From NCBI GenBank assembly GCA_946406115.1, contig OX291542.1:2256959-2320958 (forward strand): a DNA stretch of 64,000 nt, given 5' to 3'. Every line of letters starts with the position of its first letter. Positions within the stretch are counted from its first letter, which is position 1. The notes beneath the pieces are model-generated. The model did not search any database. It was not told where the DNA came from and worked only from the letters and a program-made list of their open reading frames with translations. The DNA comes from Apoda limacodes. Lineage: Eukaryota; Arthropoda; Insecta; Lepidoptera; Limacodidae. This document shows positions 1 to 12,218 of this stretch, piece after piece. A program made the translations under genes and the position numbers.

Positions 1-42
1 TGATACCCCTGGTGTTGTAAGCGTCCATAGGCTACGTTGACC
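1..42 (+). mobile_element. LINE family A 3' tail, cut by the window edge
   Basis: The first bases match the extreme 3' end of the LINE copy ending at 58612, including the shared phrase AAGCGTCCATAGGCTACG. Only the tail is present; the match stops before the terminal A-run. Confidence 0.6.
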
Positions 43-289
43 ACGAGTATATATGGTTTATAATTGACTTCACTATCGATATCGTCATGTTTGTATCACA
101 ATGTTTACAATTACATTGAATTCATGGCTCGCAGTGGTTGGCTTAGTGTAATATTTTAAATGCGTTGAGTGTATGTGCATAAGCTTCGTTTTTTTGCATT
201 GGTAGCTGGACCAATGTCATGTGCCCATTTACATAATATGTTGTAGTTTTAATGTATTATAGCTTGTACTTCCTCCAGAATCTACAGTT

Positions 290-520
290 GGGCCCTGTAT
301 TCTATCTTTTTCTAATTTAGAAAAGATGGTTTCATAAATTAAATAATCTAATGCATTAGAAAAGTCTATAAAGATAGTAAAAACTTGTTTTTTCTCAAAA
401 CACGTTTAAAAGTTAAGAGGTACTCCGGTTTTTATGACAACTATACTATTTTTCATTGATAATCTTGTTTTCTATTAAATATTTATTTATTTCGTTACCG
501 AAATACCTCTTAATTATTTT
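290..520 (-). pseudogene. Highly decayed LINE reverse transcriptase fragment
   Basis: The reverse strand, read across frame breaks, gives a weak copy of the palm region of Jockey-superfamily reverse transcriptases: a stretch like FTIFIDFSNALDYLIYETIF corresponds to the family's 'F-DLSKAFD-V-H--L' block, where the first catalytic aspartate sits. Stops and frameshifts interrupt it. It may belong to the same dead copy as 905-1155. No other part of the element is recognisable nearby. Confidence 0.35.
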
Positions 521-904
521 ATCAATCCATGACAGTATGGTTTTTGGCCTTTAGTTATTTATTTCGCTGAGATATATTTCTATTATTTATGTATTCATCA
601 TCTTTTTTTAAGCTTTTTTTATTAAACTATCGCTGACATATATTTTAAATTAATTTGGAGGTAAATTAACCATATGTTCTAAAATTTTATTGTAGAAATA
701 TATACTTTGTATTGCGAAAGAGCTATGTACATAAGCTATGTACCTTCTGAAGACGACATTTTGGAATTACCAATTTATCCTTATTCCTTGTATTAACAAT
801 GTGTAGGACACTATTTTGAGAAAATAAGTGAAAATTTTTTCGTACATACATTATACAAGGTAAGATATATTAGCATAGAAAAGAAAAATTCGAGGTCCTA
901 ATTT

Positions 905-1155
905 ATAGATTGACCGTCCTGCTCTCTTTTACAAAATAAAGACTGTATCAATATCAGCTGCCTTACCCAAAAGCAAAATGCCATAAGACATGACGGAATG
1001 GAAATAGCTATAAAGTAGACCAAGCAAGCAGTGTCAACATCTGTAAGCTACCTAACTTTTCTAACTGCATAGGCAGCTGAACTAAGTTTCCCTGCAAGAA
1101 CTGAGATGTGAGGGTTCCACTGCAGCCTGTTGTCTAATGTTATACCTAGAAACAT
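905..1155 (-). pseudogene. LINE family B reverse transcriptase fragment
   Basis: The reverse strand encodes a stretch with FLGITLDNRLQWNPHIS and KLSSAAYAVRKVR. This aligns with the post-catalytic thumb region of the LINE at 36.4-38.1 kb, which has FLGITLDSKLQWGPHI and KLSSAVYAIKKIR. The frame breaks after about 60 codons. It is a truncated, inactive copy. Confidence 0.55.
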
Positions 1156-1987
1156 ATACAAATAACAATAGTTATGTTTTTTCTCCGTTCAAGAATAATT
1201 TTATAATATTATATTCTTTTATAATTTTATCTTATGTTTCTGACATTTAGAATAATAAATTTAAAACGCTTGGTCTTTTTCGCATTAAGAAGTAAGTTAT
1301 TTGCTTTATACGTGGTTTACCGGATTTATATCCAGTATTGGAGGGAAGTGTCCCTATACCCACCATACCGCCTAATCGCACTTTTGTAACTTGGTTGCAG
1401 GGCTTTGAAGCAGCATTGCTTGACATTAAAACATTCGGACACTTCTTGCAGTCCAGGTCCATACTGTAATGTGTTATGAGGAACTTTGTTTCAAAATACA
1501 AGGCTCTAAGTTCCGATAGAATCGGCAACTTATCTCACATACTTACTTTGATACTTGCAAACCTATATTCCCGTTGATCTAGTTGCCTAGAATCATAAAA
1601 TTTGGCAAAAAAGTCACACAGCAAAAGTAAAGGAATAAATCCGAAAACCGTAAATATGTTTTTAGATCAAATAAATTATTTATTGATTTACGTAATTCTG
1701 TAACCCTATTATTTATTTTTGTTTCACTTAACATTTATTGCGATTACTTTACTGTCTTACATTTGCTGTTGAAGCATCGACCGTAATATTTATTTGTTTG
1801 TATTACTTTTACTGCAAATCTAAGTTTGTCATTAAATCCGATGTACCTTTTCGTTAATTTAATGTTTGCTGCTTCCCTTACCTATAGCTTATGAATTTCA
1901 ATTAGTTAATTATCTTGCCTGCTGCTACTTGGATGCAATTTCATGATTCACAGGTAGGTACCTACTTACCTAACAGCTTATTTAAAT
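1156..1987. other. No supported gene
   Basis: AT-rich sequence. A 93-codon reverse-strand open stretch (1247-1528) has an unusually regular composition (KSGKPRIKQITYFLMRKRPS) and may be an old repeat-derived fragment, but I do not recognise it. Confidence 0.4.
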
Positions 1988-2016
1988 ACTAGCTGACACG
2001 CGCAACTTCGTCTGCG
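1988..2016 (+). repeat. Dispersed-repeat start motif
   Basis: The phrase ACTAGCTGACACGCGCAACT resembles a dispersed-repeat start common in insect genomes. A diverged relative begins at 18902 (ACTAGCTGAAACGGCGAAAC). The body of the repeat is not clearly delimited. Confidence 0.4.
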
Positions 2017-2443
2017 CCACGATTATGAAATAATAAACTTAAACTATGTATGTATTATGATAAGTTTTCATTTCTATACCTTAGCCGTGCCGAAGTAATT
2101 GCATATATGAATTATTATTAACTCCTAACATGTTAAAGAAAACATTTTTTGTAATTATTTTGTCAAAAAATAAACACTATGGCGATGTATATGGAATAGC
2201 GCGCCATCTAGTGATAAACAAAAGGTATTAGCTGCAGTCGATTCTTTGTAGCACAATGTCTTTCATAGATACCTTATATTTGTATCTATGATATTTCCTC
2301 AGATAAACATTTAAATAAACATTGAAATTAAAAAGTATTAAATATATTTGGTCAACAAATAAGCGGTGCCAAACAACGTGGCAACGATGTCAGTCCTCTG
2401 GCCAATTTATACCCGACGATAAACTTGCCGTTCAATAATTTGC

Positions 2444-2933
2444 AGTGACTTACACGGCGAACGCACCGTATCGTTCAACAAGCTGCTGAATATCGTCGGG
2501 CGATCGCACTAATCACATCATAAAATAGGAGGGTGAAAGTCGCACTTAGACAGCTAACGAGAATTAATTTTGAGATTCAATATTACTAAACCGACTATAG
2601 GTGAAAAAGAGTACTTTTTGTTGACTGACTAATGAGGTAGGATGATAAGAGAAGACAATAACACAATACTTGACAAATAAAATCTTTTTATAACCTCAAT
2701 ATAGATTGACTTTTTTACAATCTAGCGGTAATTTTCAAACCCCTGCTGTTGTCAAAGCCGTTCAGTTCTTCAGCTATAGTCGCTTTAGTAATATTGAATC
2801 TCTAACTTAATTCTCGTTAGCTGTCAAAGTGCAACTTTGCCCTCCTATTTCGCGGTGTGATTAGTGCGATCGCCCGATGATATTTACCAGCTTATTGAAC
2901 GATACGGTGCGTTCGCCGTCTAAGTAAGTCACT
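2444..2933. mobile_element. Fold-back MITE with ~160-bp inverted arms
   Basis: The left arm (2444 to about 2601) and right arm (about 2771 to 2933) are imperfect reverse complements, both containing CGAACGCACCGTATCGTTCA and GGGCGATCGCACTAATCACA. A roughly 170-bp spacer lies between them and has no coding capacity. This is the structure of a non-autonomous DNA transposon. The superfamily cannot be assigned because no target duplication is clear. Confidence 0.75.
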
Positions 2934-3589
2934 CAAAGTAATGGCGTTGAAACTGAACGTAGTCCTGGCAGCAACAGACAGGGCCTTTTTTATTAGTGTT
3001 AATAGTTTAGTTATTTATTTATTTTAATTGTTTTTGTAGTTAAGAATTTGTATACTAAAAATATATTTCAGAAATAGGATGAAATGTAAAATTGTATACA
3101 TATACTTATAAAAATAAATAGTGTAAAGATAATTTTTATTCCAAATTTAACACGTAAGATGAAAAATATACGTATTCGTATATTTAGATAAAGAGATTAC
3201 CCATTACAAACAAGGAACCCGTCGCCCCGTCGCCCCGGGCACACGTGCACCTATCATTTTTAGTTTTCCGACGGAACGCGCTTAATTCAAGTCGATTATA
3301 TCTTGTAAACTATTCGTTAAAATTATATAATATACCGGACAATTTTGATCTACTTTACATAGCCAAGGTAAATAACATACTCGTTTGAATAAAGATTGAT
3401 AATGAATAGGAGGAAATAGCTTTGCAAATTTCATAATATCTTTATTTAATAATTTAAATATATAGAAATATCTATTGTGAGTCTACGTTAGGAGATAGAT
3501 AAAACTTTTTTATAGAACCTTTTAAAAGAAACAATCCCGCGATACTTAATTTTTGAGTAACTTTAACTATTTAGGCAGCGACGCCGCCA
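2934..3589. other. No supported gene
   Basis: AT-rich DNA with a short GC-rich patch near 3218-3250 that contains a doubled CGTCGCCC phrase. No coding or RNA signal is seen. Confidence 0.4.
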
Positions 3590-4390
3590 CGAAAGGTCTC
3601 AGAAGAAACATTTTCTCCCGTTTTTTAAAACCTTTTTCTTTATTTTATTGTTCCTGTTGGTCTTAGCTTGATGTTACATTCACATTTGAGTATTCCAAAT
3701 GCGTCGTCTAGAGTGAGTCGGGAGGGCGTGTAGTGCATGCCGAATACCAACAGTGTGAAGGAGGTCGATACTGATACTTTGCTCGGCTGTGTGTCTGCAG
3801 AAAGTCGATACACTGGCGAGTGCTGGCATGGAAGTTCTGTATGGCCACCGTGAGTCGAGACCATTGAATGGTTGGCTAGGTGTCCCTTTAAGTCAAGACA
3901 CTGACCTAAGTGCGACGAGCAGAGAATGCCACGCTGGAGTATGAGTACTCGACAGGCTGGTGTGGTGTGGTGCTGGTGGAAGTGCCAAACTGGAGTGTGA
4001 GTCCTCTATAGGTTAAATAAAAAGCGCTGAATGCTGGAATAGGTCCTGATGAAGCTCTGAGATGTGAAGCGTACGGTTGAACACTGGTCCGTGTACCTGG
4101 CAGAGATAATCAATGTTTAGCTCGGTGTCACCAATGTGGAAAGGCGGCAAAACGGAGATCTAGCGCCAGGCGAGTTTTTATGCCTGGGGACCGCCGAGGT
4201 TTACGTAACTTTTTTTTTTGTAACTACTGGCTACTGTTGTTGGCCGCAGATGGCCAACTGTCTAGTGTTCCGTCGCCGCCGGTAGCGACGTATTCTGTAT
4301 ATATTTGTATAAGCTGTTGTGACGATACCATAATTATGCCTTAACATTTTTGTAATACAATGTTTGGTTTTATTCAAGTTTTAGCGCGAA
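3590..4390. repeat. Unidentified moderately GC-rich block, possibly LTR-derived
   Basis: Base composition is richer than in the flanks and it contains repeated TGGAGTATGAGT / TGGAGTGTGAGT phrases. Near its right end (about 4218-4260) lies ACTGTTGTTGGCCGCAGATG, also present at about 24205. I see no open frame that resembles a known protein. A solo LTR or LTR fragment is one possibility. Confidence 0.3.
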
Positions 4391-5700
4391 GATTTTCATA
4401 AGTAAACAATTCTCAATGAACGTACTACCTATAACAAAATGCATCTTTAAATTAGAATGTCGCGTTCAAATATTCAAGTTCAGTAATTTTATACATTAGA
4501 TGAGAGGTTATGATTTATTTTATGAAAGGTTTAAAGCTAACAAAATATAAGTATTATAAGTAAATATAAGTTAGAATTAATTGTTAAATGTAGATAGTAA
4601 TCTTACTTCCGATTTATGAATTCGGACTCTAGAGAAAATAAAGTTGCATAAAATTTTCAATGGTTGAATGGTTGAATGAATGGTTCGAAGCTAACTATGG
4701 TTGAGTGTTTGATTGGAACTAAAGTTAATTGGAGAATGTTTTAAAAGCGTTGATTGGTGTTTTGTTTGAACGCATGTGATTGATGGTAGTTTCAAGACGA
4801 GCGCTGATTGGGAGTTTTATAATGTTGAATATAAACGTGAAAGTTTAAGTTACTTAGAACTTTTATAATATTGAAAACACCCGCGAAACTTACGTAAGTG
4901 AGTCGTTTAACAACCATTAGGGTAGCATCGTACAATAAATATTCTAGCAATAATAAAGGGTAGATGTCTTGGTTTTCACGTATTCTGTATAATGGAATGA
5001 CGTGTTAGTTTATTTGAAATTATCCAGGGTTTGTTAGAACTTCACGAACATTTAGAACATAATATTAATATTTTATGAGTTTAGGATAATTAGGCCTTTT
5101 TATCTATACCGTTCAAATTAATCTAGGACTCTATAATAATACCCCAACCAACATCACTAGAATTATACTCAAAAGATATGCTTTTTACTTTGCTAAAATT
5201 AATTAATTAGGATCCGTCCGGAATAAAAAAAAATAGGATGGGGGGTTTTGAAATGTGTAGTGAAAAGGTTGCTAGAGAGGGGTTAGTGGTGATAAAAGTG
5301 CGTGGTCCTATACATACAGAACATTCAATTGCCGTCGTTTAAATTGTCGAAACGCTGCCCGACCAATAGTCCATAGTCTACGCTTGTGGGTCAATAGAAG
5401 CTAGGAACCACGTGGGGTTAAACTACAGATAGATCGTGCCACCACTACTGGTTAGTAAATACTTTTATATTAGAAGTTACAGTGAAATATTGTGTGTTCG
5501 TTGTGAAATTCTTTAGGTTGTGCTTTAAAAATATCTAAATTAATGTTAAAACATCCAAATGACCGGCCCGCTTTTGCCGGTTAGAAATTATGGTAGAAAG
5601 AAATCTCAAACTCCTCAGTAGGAAGGAATATATTAATAGACTTTGTTCAAGGATATTTTCATCTACGTACAGCAAAACCTTCAATAAAGTAGAAGTGGGA
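4391..5700. other. No supported gene
   Basis: AT-rich sequence with short local repeats such as AATGGTTGAATGGTTGAATG near 4660-4685. Nothing in it supports a gene. Confidence 0.4.
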
Positions 5701-5779
5701 ACTCAGATTATACCAGCCATAATAATTATATAGCCCACTAAAGAGCTAGGTCGGTAGGTAGTAGCTGTGAGCCTGCTGG

Positions 5780-6300
5780 TAATCTTATCGTCTGTATCGG
5801 TTATAACGTGGTCGGATATCTAAAAGGTCCTAAGGCCCCTCTATTGGGGGCATAGTTATACGCTTGCCTAATTAGGGGATTGGGGTCGAGGGCTGCCGAC
5901 TCAAAGTAGCGTTTTGACGCGTCTTTGATGAAGGCTTTTATGGTCGGTAGCTCGAAATCACTATGGAGATCGATATTACGCATATAGTATGGGGCGGCGA
6001 CTGCGCCTCGCATAAAGCGATTTTGAATGACTTGCCATGAAGTAGTGTTGGTGTGATCAAACGCTACACTCGCAAATGTGATAATGGCCGTATACAAGTT
6101 TTGTAAAGCGTCACCTTATGTCTAAGAGACATTTTACTGTACTTGTTTAACATCGGCTTGAGATTACCGAGTACGAAGGCCGCTGGGTCTCTTACTCTTT
6201 CAATGTGGGCTCGAGACGAGAGTCTAAAGTGACTCCTAGATATTTGACCTTTTTAACTCAGGGAATGGGTTGGCCATAAAGATGGACAGGGGTGAGTTGG
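5780..6300 (-). pseudogene. Jockey-clade LINE, 3' end of ORF2
   Basis: The reverse strand (6097 down to about 5801) encodes the C-terminal end of a Jockey-type reverse transcriptase, recognisable from 'RNIDLHSDFELPTIKAFIKD' followed by an ASKRYFE and a HPNPLI-like segment (here DPNPLI). This is the region after the catalytic domain. A related copy lies at 24.39-25.07 kb. The fragment is 5' truncated and abuts LINE family A at about 6300; the join reads straight through from one element into the other, so one inserted into, or recombined with, the other. Confidence 0.7.
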
Positions 6301-8560
6301 CAGGCAGCTCCTTACATAACCCAAGAGTACACGGGAGCAAGGTTCTCTGAAACGCGACCTTTGCGGTTCTAAAGTGTGAGCATGAATTCCCCGCCGATGG
6401 CGAGTTGTGCAATGGAAGAAGTAGCCGTAGGCATAATTTCGAACATTCCTCAAAACACATCCGTTGTACAAGCAGTAGAACACACACAGAGAGGCAAAGT
6501 CTCTCCTCAGACTTAAGGGCCCGATATGGCAAGGGAGTTTGGGATCGTCAACAATTCTCACAGCCCGTTGTTGAACCGAGCCAAAAGGGCCAGCTGGTGT
6601 TCGGGTGCAACTGCCCAGAGATGGCAGCAGTACTCCATATGGGTCCGAACTTGGCGACTTGTAAAGCAGCAATCTTTGCCCCGACGTAAACTACTGCTTC
6701 GCTCTGTTGAGTACACCAAGTTTTTCGGACGCCAGCTTTATCTTGTCTTGCAAAAGATCTCGGAATTGAACATCGCTGGAGATGTCAACACTAAGAATCC
6801 CAATGCTCTTAGAGATGGGGAGGGGAGTGTTTTGGAATAGGGTTTCCAGAGCATTAAGCGTTGACACAAGTTCTCTACGCTTTTTCTCCACAACGGAACG
6901 AGGGATTCTTGCACAACTCTTGTAATAAGCGTCTCCAGTACTGTCATCTGCATAGCAATGTAGGTTGTTGATGTCCAACATGACATTGATATGCAGCAGA
7001 AACAGCGTAGGAGACAGCACAGAGCCAGCATTCATGTCTTTGCTATCAGAGCAACTACCATCAACTACGGGTCGTATGCGTCTACCGGACAAAAAGCTAG
7101 CCACCCATTTACACAAACCCTCGGGCACGCCGTAAGATGGCAACTTCGATAGGAGACTCTAGAGCCAGATCCGATCGAACGCCTCCGCTATGTCCAGGCT
7201 ACATGCCAATGCTTTCCCCAGACTATCGATGGGTAGTGCCCATCGGTGTGTGAGATACACTAGAAGGTCACCAGACAGCCCGAAGAGGCGCATGAGTACA
7301 AGACATAACTTAGGAGCCCACTGTTTAAGCAACACTGCTGGTATACCGTCTGGCACATTCGACTTATGAACATCTAGCGCAAGCAACGCCCGCCGGACCT
7401 CGGTTTGGTCTTACCGCACCACGGTATAGTAGGTGGTACAGCGCGTTCGTCGTTCATATTTTATTGGAGGCAAATAGACTGCCCAGTGGATCGGCTTTCT
7501 CTTTTGCACTATTTGCCGATAAATAGGAATTAAGTTGGCAGTTGCTTTTTTACTGAACCCCAAGACACCATTTAATTTGCGTTTTAACTCATAAATTTTC
7601 GGGTCCGTATTATTACGAGCCGTGGTCCAAGCCTCATACGCAGTTTGCTTCAGAATTTAAGTTTCTGGGCAAGACCTAATGAACCACGGTCGTTTTTTGA
7701 CGCCGGCAGCTACTCGCGGGTTAGGAATAAGACATTCCATTCCTGCAAGGATTGTCTAGTGACCGCGGCTGCGCAGACATCAGGATTATCCACGGGTATG
7801 ATGCATAAAATTCTCGCAATCTTTTCCAGTCTGATGACTTATAATGCCGCACACAACGCCAATCAGTTGGCCCAGATCTATCAGGTTGTGTGCATGACAC
7901 TTGAGTCCGAACGAGATAGTGGTCCGAGGAGCCAAGAGGCGCATCCACTGAGACGGAGTATCCGTCCGGACGAGTAGTCAGCAGAAGGTCCTGTAAGGAG
8001 CTCGTATGGTCCTCTATATCTGGTATTCTCGTTGGTGAAAGTACCAGCTGAGATAATCTATAGGTCAGAGCAAATTCGTGAGCAGATATCCCTGCGTAGT
8101 TATTGGTTCGTGAAGTTCAGTCAGTCAGTCGTCAAACGCAGGTGCGTGAAGAGTCGAGCTACCTCCGTGTCACCGCTATGAGACCTGTTTGGGCACGCAT
8201 AGATACGAGTGTGGCTACCGTGATCTACGCGCACCTACAATATCTACAGGTCCCTGTCATCAAGGCTATGAAGGCGGCGACAGCAGATATCCTTCCGGAC
8301 AAACATACGTACATCGGCATGACTCACAAAATTGTGCTCGAGTTTTTAGCCGGGATAATGTAGTTATGAGGCCGAGTAGGTTTTTTGCGTCTCCGATAGA
8401 ATAAGAATGTTTGGTTGCGCAGTTTCGAGATTTGGTGGACTGTATTAAGATTTACGTGGATGCCCCTGATATTGCAAAAATCCACATTATATATGGATGG
8501 AGTAGCCGCTGTAAAAACCCTTTTCTATTATTTTTCCTTACCATTTTTCAAAAGTTATTT
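6300..8560 (-). pseudogene. LINE family A ORF2 (endonuclease-reverse transcriptase), decayed
   Basis: On the reverse strand, in order: an AP-like endonuclease C-terminal part (about 8370-7640, SSDHYLVRT being the SDH motif with the catalytic His), a linker, then reverse transcriptase (7386-6253). The catalytic box reads CYADDSTGDAYY near 6930-6965. Downstream comes the thumb region with RRAVRIVDDPKL. The family is a CR1/Jockey-superfamily non-LTR retrotransposon. Several frameshifts and stops are present. An internal deletion joins the 'LMRLF' segment directly to 'GDLLVYLTHRWAL', removing the fingers region. Its 3' tail is missing. Better-preserved relatives are at 46.3-49.2 kb and 56.6-58.6 kb. 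Confidence 0.8.
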
Positions 8561-9070
8561 GGACTTAATATATGAGGGTTCACTGCACAGATAGCTTAGA
8601 GTACAAAAAGTGCAGTACTAGAACTATTAAGCTCAACACAGATAAAACGATTGCTGGCATGGCGGGCAGAGGCCACTGATCCCTCTCTGTTGTAATAACC
8701 GGGTCTACCCCGGTCTCCTTCTCCAGCACTTCTACTACTTTACAGTCTTTACACAGGTTGGCGGTTCAGCCTACGAGGGCGGAGATTAAGTGATCCCTGG
8801 GTTCAGAAACCCGTTCAACCTGCAGACGGCCAGCGGCCAGCACGCCGTGTCTACGCCGCGCAATGACAGCAACGAGCACCGCCAGTCCTCCGCTGTCCGC
8901 TCAGCAAATCCTCAAAAACTCTGGCAGCCTTACTCACCGCCAGGAACACAGCACTACTCAATGTTAGCGTTATTATGCCGCGGTTTTCTGCAAGGTAGAG
9001 TTACTTCCCCAGTTCAGGCTGCTATAATTCGAGCAAGTACTCGCTGTGCCCTACCTCTTTTAAATTAAGT
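8561..9070 (-). mobile_element. 5' region of the LINE family A copy
   Basis: This matches 48600-49175, which lies at the same place relative to the endonuclease in the other antisense copy. Shared phrases include AAGTGATCCCTGGGTTC and CTCACCGCCAGGAACACA. No convincing ORF1 is readable in either copy, so this may be 5' UTR or a decayed ORF1. Confidence 0.6.
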
Positions 9071-9486
9071 ATTTACTAAAGACAAATCAGTTTTGCAATG
9101 AAATGGCGCGCTTGTTCACTAGGCAAACATCTGCCTTACGTACAGCCAAATAATGTCTGGAAACCCCGAAGTTACATCTAAAAACCATCCATAATAAATA
9201 GGCTATCCAACACAAAAATAAATTAAGATTTGTTCGTTCAAACATACAAATTCACGACCTTTATATATAATTAAGAAGAACTACCTACGCGTCTTTTGAT
9301 ACATATATCTTGTGCGCAAACGCTTAAAACTGTTGTTAACACAGGTGTCTCCATTTATCACCTCCGTACCTTGTTTGCTTTCCGCTTTCTCGCACGAATA
9401 ACATTCAAAGACGGTATTTTGCCTGTAGGTAATTTAAATATCTTTCACTGTGATTGTTGCTATTTCAGTAATAATTTTGTTATTGC
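9071..9486. other. No supported gene
   Basis: AT-rich flank between the LINE 5' end and a minisatellite. An open stretch from 9296 runs into the minisatellite and resembles nothing I know. Confidence 0.4.
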
Positions 9487-9590
9487 GCAGACGGTACACA
9501 GTTTGCAACACGTCAGCCGGTACATAGTCGGCGCCGGTACACAGTTGGCAACACGTCAGCCGGTACACAGTTGGCAACACGTCAGCAGTG
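9487..9590. repeat. Short minisatellite, about 3 copies
   Basis: The unit CCGGTACACAGTTGGCAACA followed by CGTCAG recurs about three times with one variant unit (TACATAGTCGGCGC). It is too short and variable to be a CRISPR array. Confidence 0.7.
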
Positions 9591-9986
9591 TAACTCGGCC
9601 ACGTCCACCAACAAAGAAAATAACTTGGAAATTCCCTAACATCAAGAGAATATAATTAATGAAATATATATTTTTGTCTTAAAATATTTTGTAATAACCT
9701 TAAAAAACAGGTAATTTCAATTAAATCAAAGGAGAAAATTTGTCCTGAAACAAATGTTTTTTCCTTTAAATAAATATAAAAAAAACAAATCTCTTAATTT
9801 TTCGGAAAAGTTATGCAATATTTTATGATCAAACGAAAATTTAATTTGTTTGAAAATCATGTCGTATTAAACAGTTTTTACATGTTTCCAAACATAATTG
9901 AGAACGCCCGTTTCGTTGTCGTTCCGCACAAGAAAATAGACTCTTCGTTGAATGTCGACAAAGTTCTCATTTGAGATAATCAGTAT

Positions 9987-10195
9987 ACTTAATACCTGCC
10001 ATGGGCTACCGGGTATGAGGCCGAGAAAGCATTGTTGTTTTGACGCTTTACTTAATACCTGCCATGGGCTACCGGGTATGAGGCCGAGAAAGCATTGTTG
10101 TTTTGACGCTTTACTTAATACCTGCCATGGGCTACCGGGCATGAGGCCGAGAAAGCATTGTTGTTTTGACGCTTTACTCAATACTGGGCATGGGT
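9987..10195. repeat. 63-bp minisatellite, about 3.3 copies
   Basis: AATACCTGCCATGGGCTACC recurs at 9991, 10054 and 10117, with a diverged start at 10180: a constant 63-bp period. Units differ by one or two bases, apart from the degenerate last one. Because 63 is divisible by three, both strands stay open here, which creates artefactual reading frames. Confidence 0.9.
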
Positions 10196-10276
10196 TGGCA
10201 TATTTTCGGGATAATTTAGTCACCGTCTTACAGCAGTCGTTCGTTTTTCAAATCAAACAATATTTATTCAAATATA

Positions 10277-11494
10277 CTAGGGGCAATCAAAAAGAAGTGA
10301 GAATGACGTAGTAATGGGGGGTACTTAAAAAAAATTGCCACGGAAAAATTAGGTCTTTCTCAAAATACCCTCAAATAATTAGCTTTCTATCTGTGTCAGT
10401 TGTATTAATTATTTGTTTGTGACGTGTCGATAACTCTCGCTAAAAATGGATAAAATTGACATCCGTGCGGTGATAAAATATTTTTGCTTAAAAAATTTTA
10501 CTACGGAACAAATTTTTAAAGATTAACGTGAGACATGCTCCTCCATATTCCACAGTGGCTCGGTGGTGTGCAGAGTTTAAACGTGGTCGAACATCGGTTA
10601 AAGATGACCCGCGGTCGGGCCGCCCTTCGACGTCAGTCACTCAGGAAATGGTCGAAAAAGTTGAAAAAATTGTTCTGGATGATCGTCGTGTTACAGTTCG
10701 TTTTGTAGCTTTTTGCATTTTGCAAGATCACTTAGGAATGAAAAAGGTATCCGCGCGTTGGGTCCCAAGAATGCTCACAAATCCGTACTCACAAAAGCAA
10801 ACGCGACTCAACATTTCAAAGAGCTCATTGAAACTGTTTCAACGAGATCCTGATCTTTTTTTGGCTCGATTCGTAACAATGGATGAAACATGGCTTCATC
10901 ATTATGATCCAGAAACTAAACAGCAATCAATGTCCTGGAAAAGACCGTCATCTCCCACACCAAAGAAATTCAAGACTCGACTATCTGCCGGCAAGATCAT
11001 GGGCTCAGTTTTTTGGGACAGCCAGGGGATAGTGATGATTGAATACCTTGACAATGGAGCCACTATCACAGGAAATTACGCAGAATAAATAAAAAAATTA
11101 CGTCACGAAATCCTTGAAGAGCGACGAGGAAAACTCGCGATAAAAGTTTTGTTCCATCAAGACAACGCGCCGGCGCACAAGTCTGCAGTCGCCATGGCAG
11201 CAATCCCAGATTCTGGCTTTGAGATCCTCGATCATCCACCACATTCGCCTGACTTGGCCCCTAGTGATTTTTACCTATTTCCGCGTTTAAAAGAACACTT
11301 GAGAGGAACACAAAATTTGAAGATGACGAAGAAGTGAAGGCCGCCGTAAACGATTTTTTGAGTACTCAAGATGAAGATTTTTTTAAAAAGGGAGTTTTGG
11401 TTCTAGAAAAAAGATTTGCTAAATGTATTGACCTAAAGGTTGATAAATTCAATTTCTAACATAGCTATTCTCACTACTTTTAGATCGCCCCTCG
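10277..11494 (+). mobile_element. mariner element with TIRs and TA duplications
   Basis: Terminal inverted repeats begin CTAGGGGCAATCAAAAAGAA on the left, and the right end, reversed, begins CGAGGGGCGATCTAAAAGTA. Both are flanked by TA (10275-10276 and 11495-11496). Total length is about 1.22 kb, normal for mariner. It carries a broken transposase gene on the plus strand. The left and right TIRs differ at several bases, as expected of an old copy. Confidence 0.9.
10446..11459 (+). pseudogene. mariner transposase (D,D34D), frameshifted
   Basis: The natural start is ATG at 10446 (MDKIDIRAVIKYF), because it lies at the usual distance from the TIR and begins the helix-turn-helix domain. The frame breaks after 26 codons. 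The main body runs 10528-11088 and includes the linker WARWC-like HTH segment and VTMDETW with the first catalytic Asp. After a stop at 11086-11088 the frame resumes with HQDNAPAHK (second Asp) and HSPDLAPSDFYLFP (third Asp); 34 residues separate the second and third Asp. The last codons end near 11459. Catalytic residues survive, but at least one frameshift and one nonsense codon make it inactive. Confidence 0.9.
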
Positions 11495-11779
11495 TATTTC
11501 TGAGAACCCTTTCGAATCGTCCCATACAATGTTACTCAATTTCTACCAAAAAGAGCTGGCAAGAAGTTCTCATTAAATAAATCTCATTAAATCAGCTAAC
11601 AAGTATACAATATGTATTGAAACACTTAGTCAAATCTCATCGTCAAACATCGTCGTGTGGAGGAATTCAGATACTTAAGAGTATTCCGATATTTAATAGT
11701 ACTAGTGGCATTCGCGCCATCATAATTACATTCTTGCCCAATCATATACATATACCAACCAACCACCAACCAATAAAAG

Positions 11780-12218
11780 AGTCAACCCCTCGCCTAAAAA
11801 CTTTTCTGCCCCGCACGACTCGCGCTTGACCACTCTCAAAACCACCCCTGTGTCTGGGGTGTGGCGACTCGCGCTTGACCACTCTCAAAACATCGTTTGT
11901 TCTGGCTCACTACCCTCCAACCCCAACTCCTCGCCTAAAAACTTTTCTGCCCCGCACGACTCGCGCTTGACCACTCTCAAAACCACCCCTGTGTCTGGGG
12001 TGTGGCGACTAGCGCTTGACCATTCTCAAAACCACCCCCTGTGTCTGGGGTGTGGCGACTCGCGCTTGACCACTCTCAAAACCACCACCTGTGTCTGGGG
12101 TGTGGCGACTCGCGCTTGACCACTCTCAAAACCACCCCCTGTGTCTGGGGTACGTCGACTCGCGCTTGACCATTCTCCAAAAACCACCCCCTGTGTCTGG
12201 GGTGTGGCGACTCACCTG
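11780..12218 (+). repeat. 50-bp minisatellite capping the left side of the palindrome
   Basis: The core TGTGGCGACTCGCGCTTGAC recurs every 50 bp (12001, 12051, 12101, a variant at 12151, then 12203), with earlier units interrupted by a longer segment ending CCTAAAAACTTTTCTGCCCC. The same array appears reverse-complemented at 16888-17125, on the other side of the polymerase palindrome. Confidence 0.9.

Noticed and set aside
9867..10311. Two ~119-codon frames on opposite strands
   Set aside because: Created by a 63-bp minisatellite; no domain is present.
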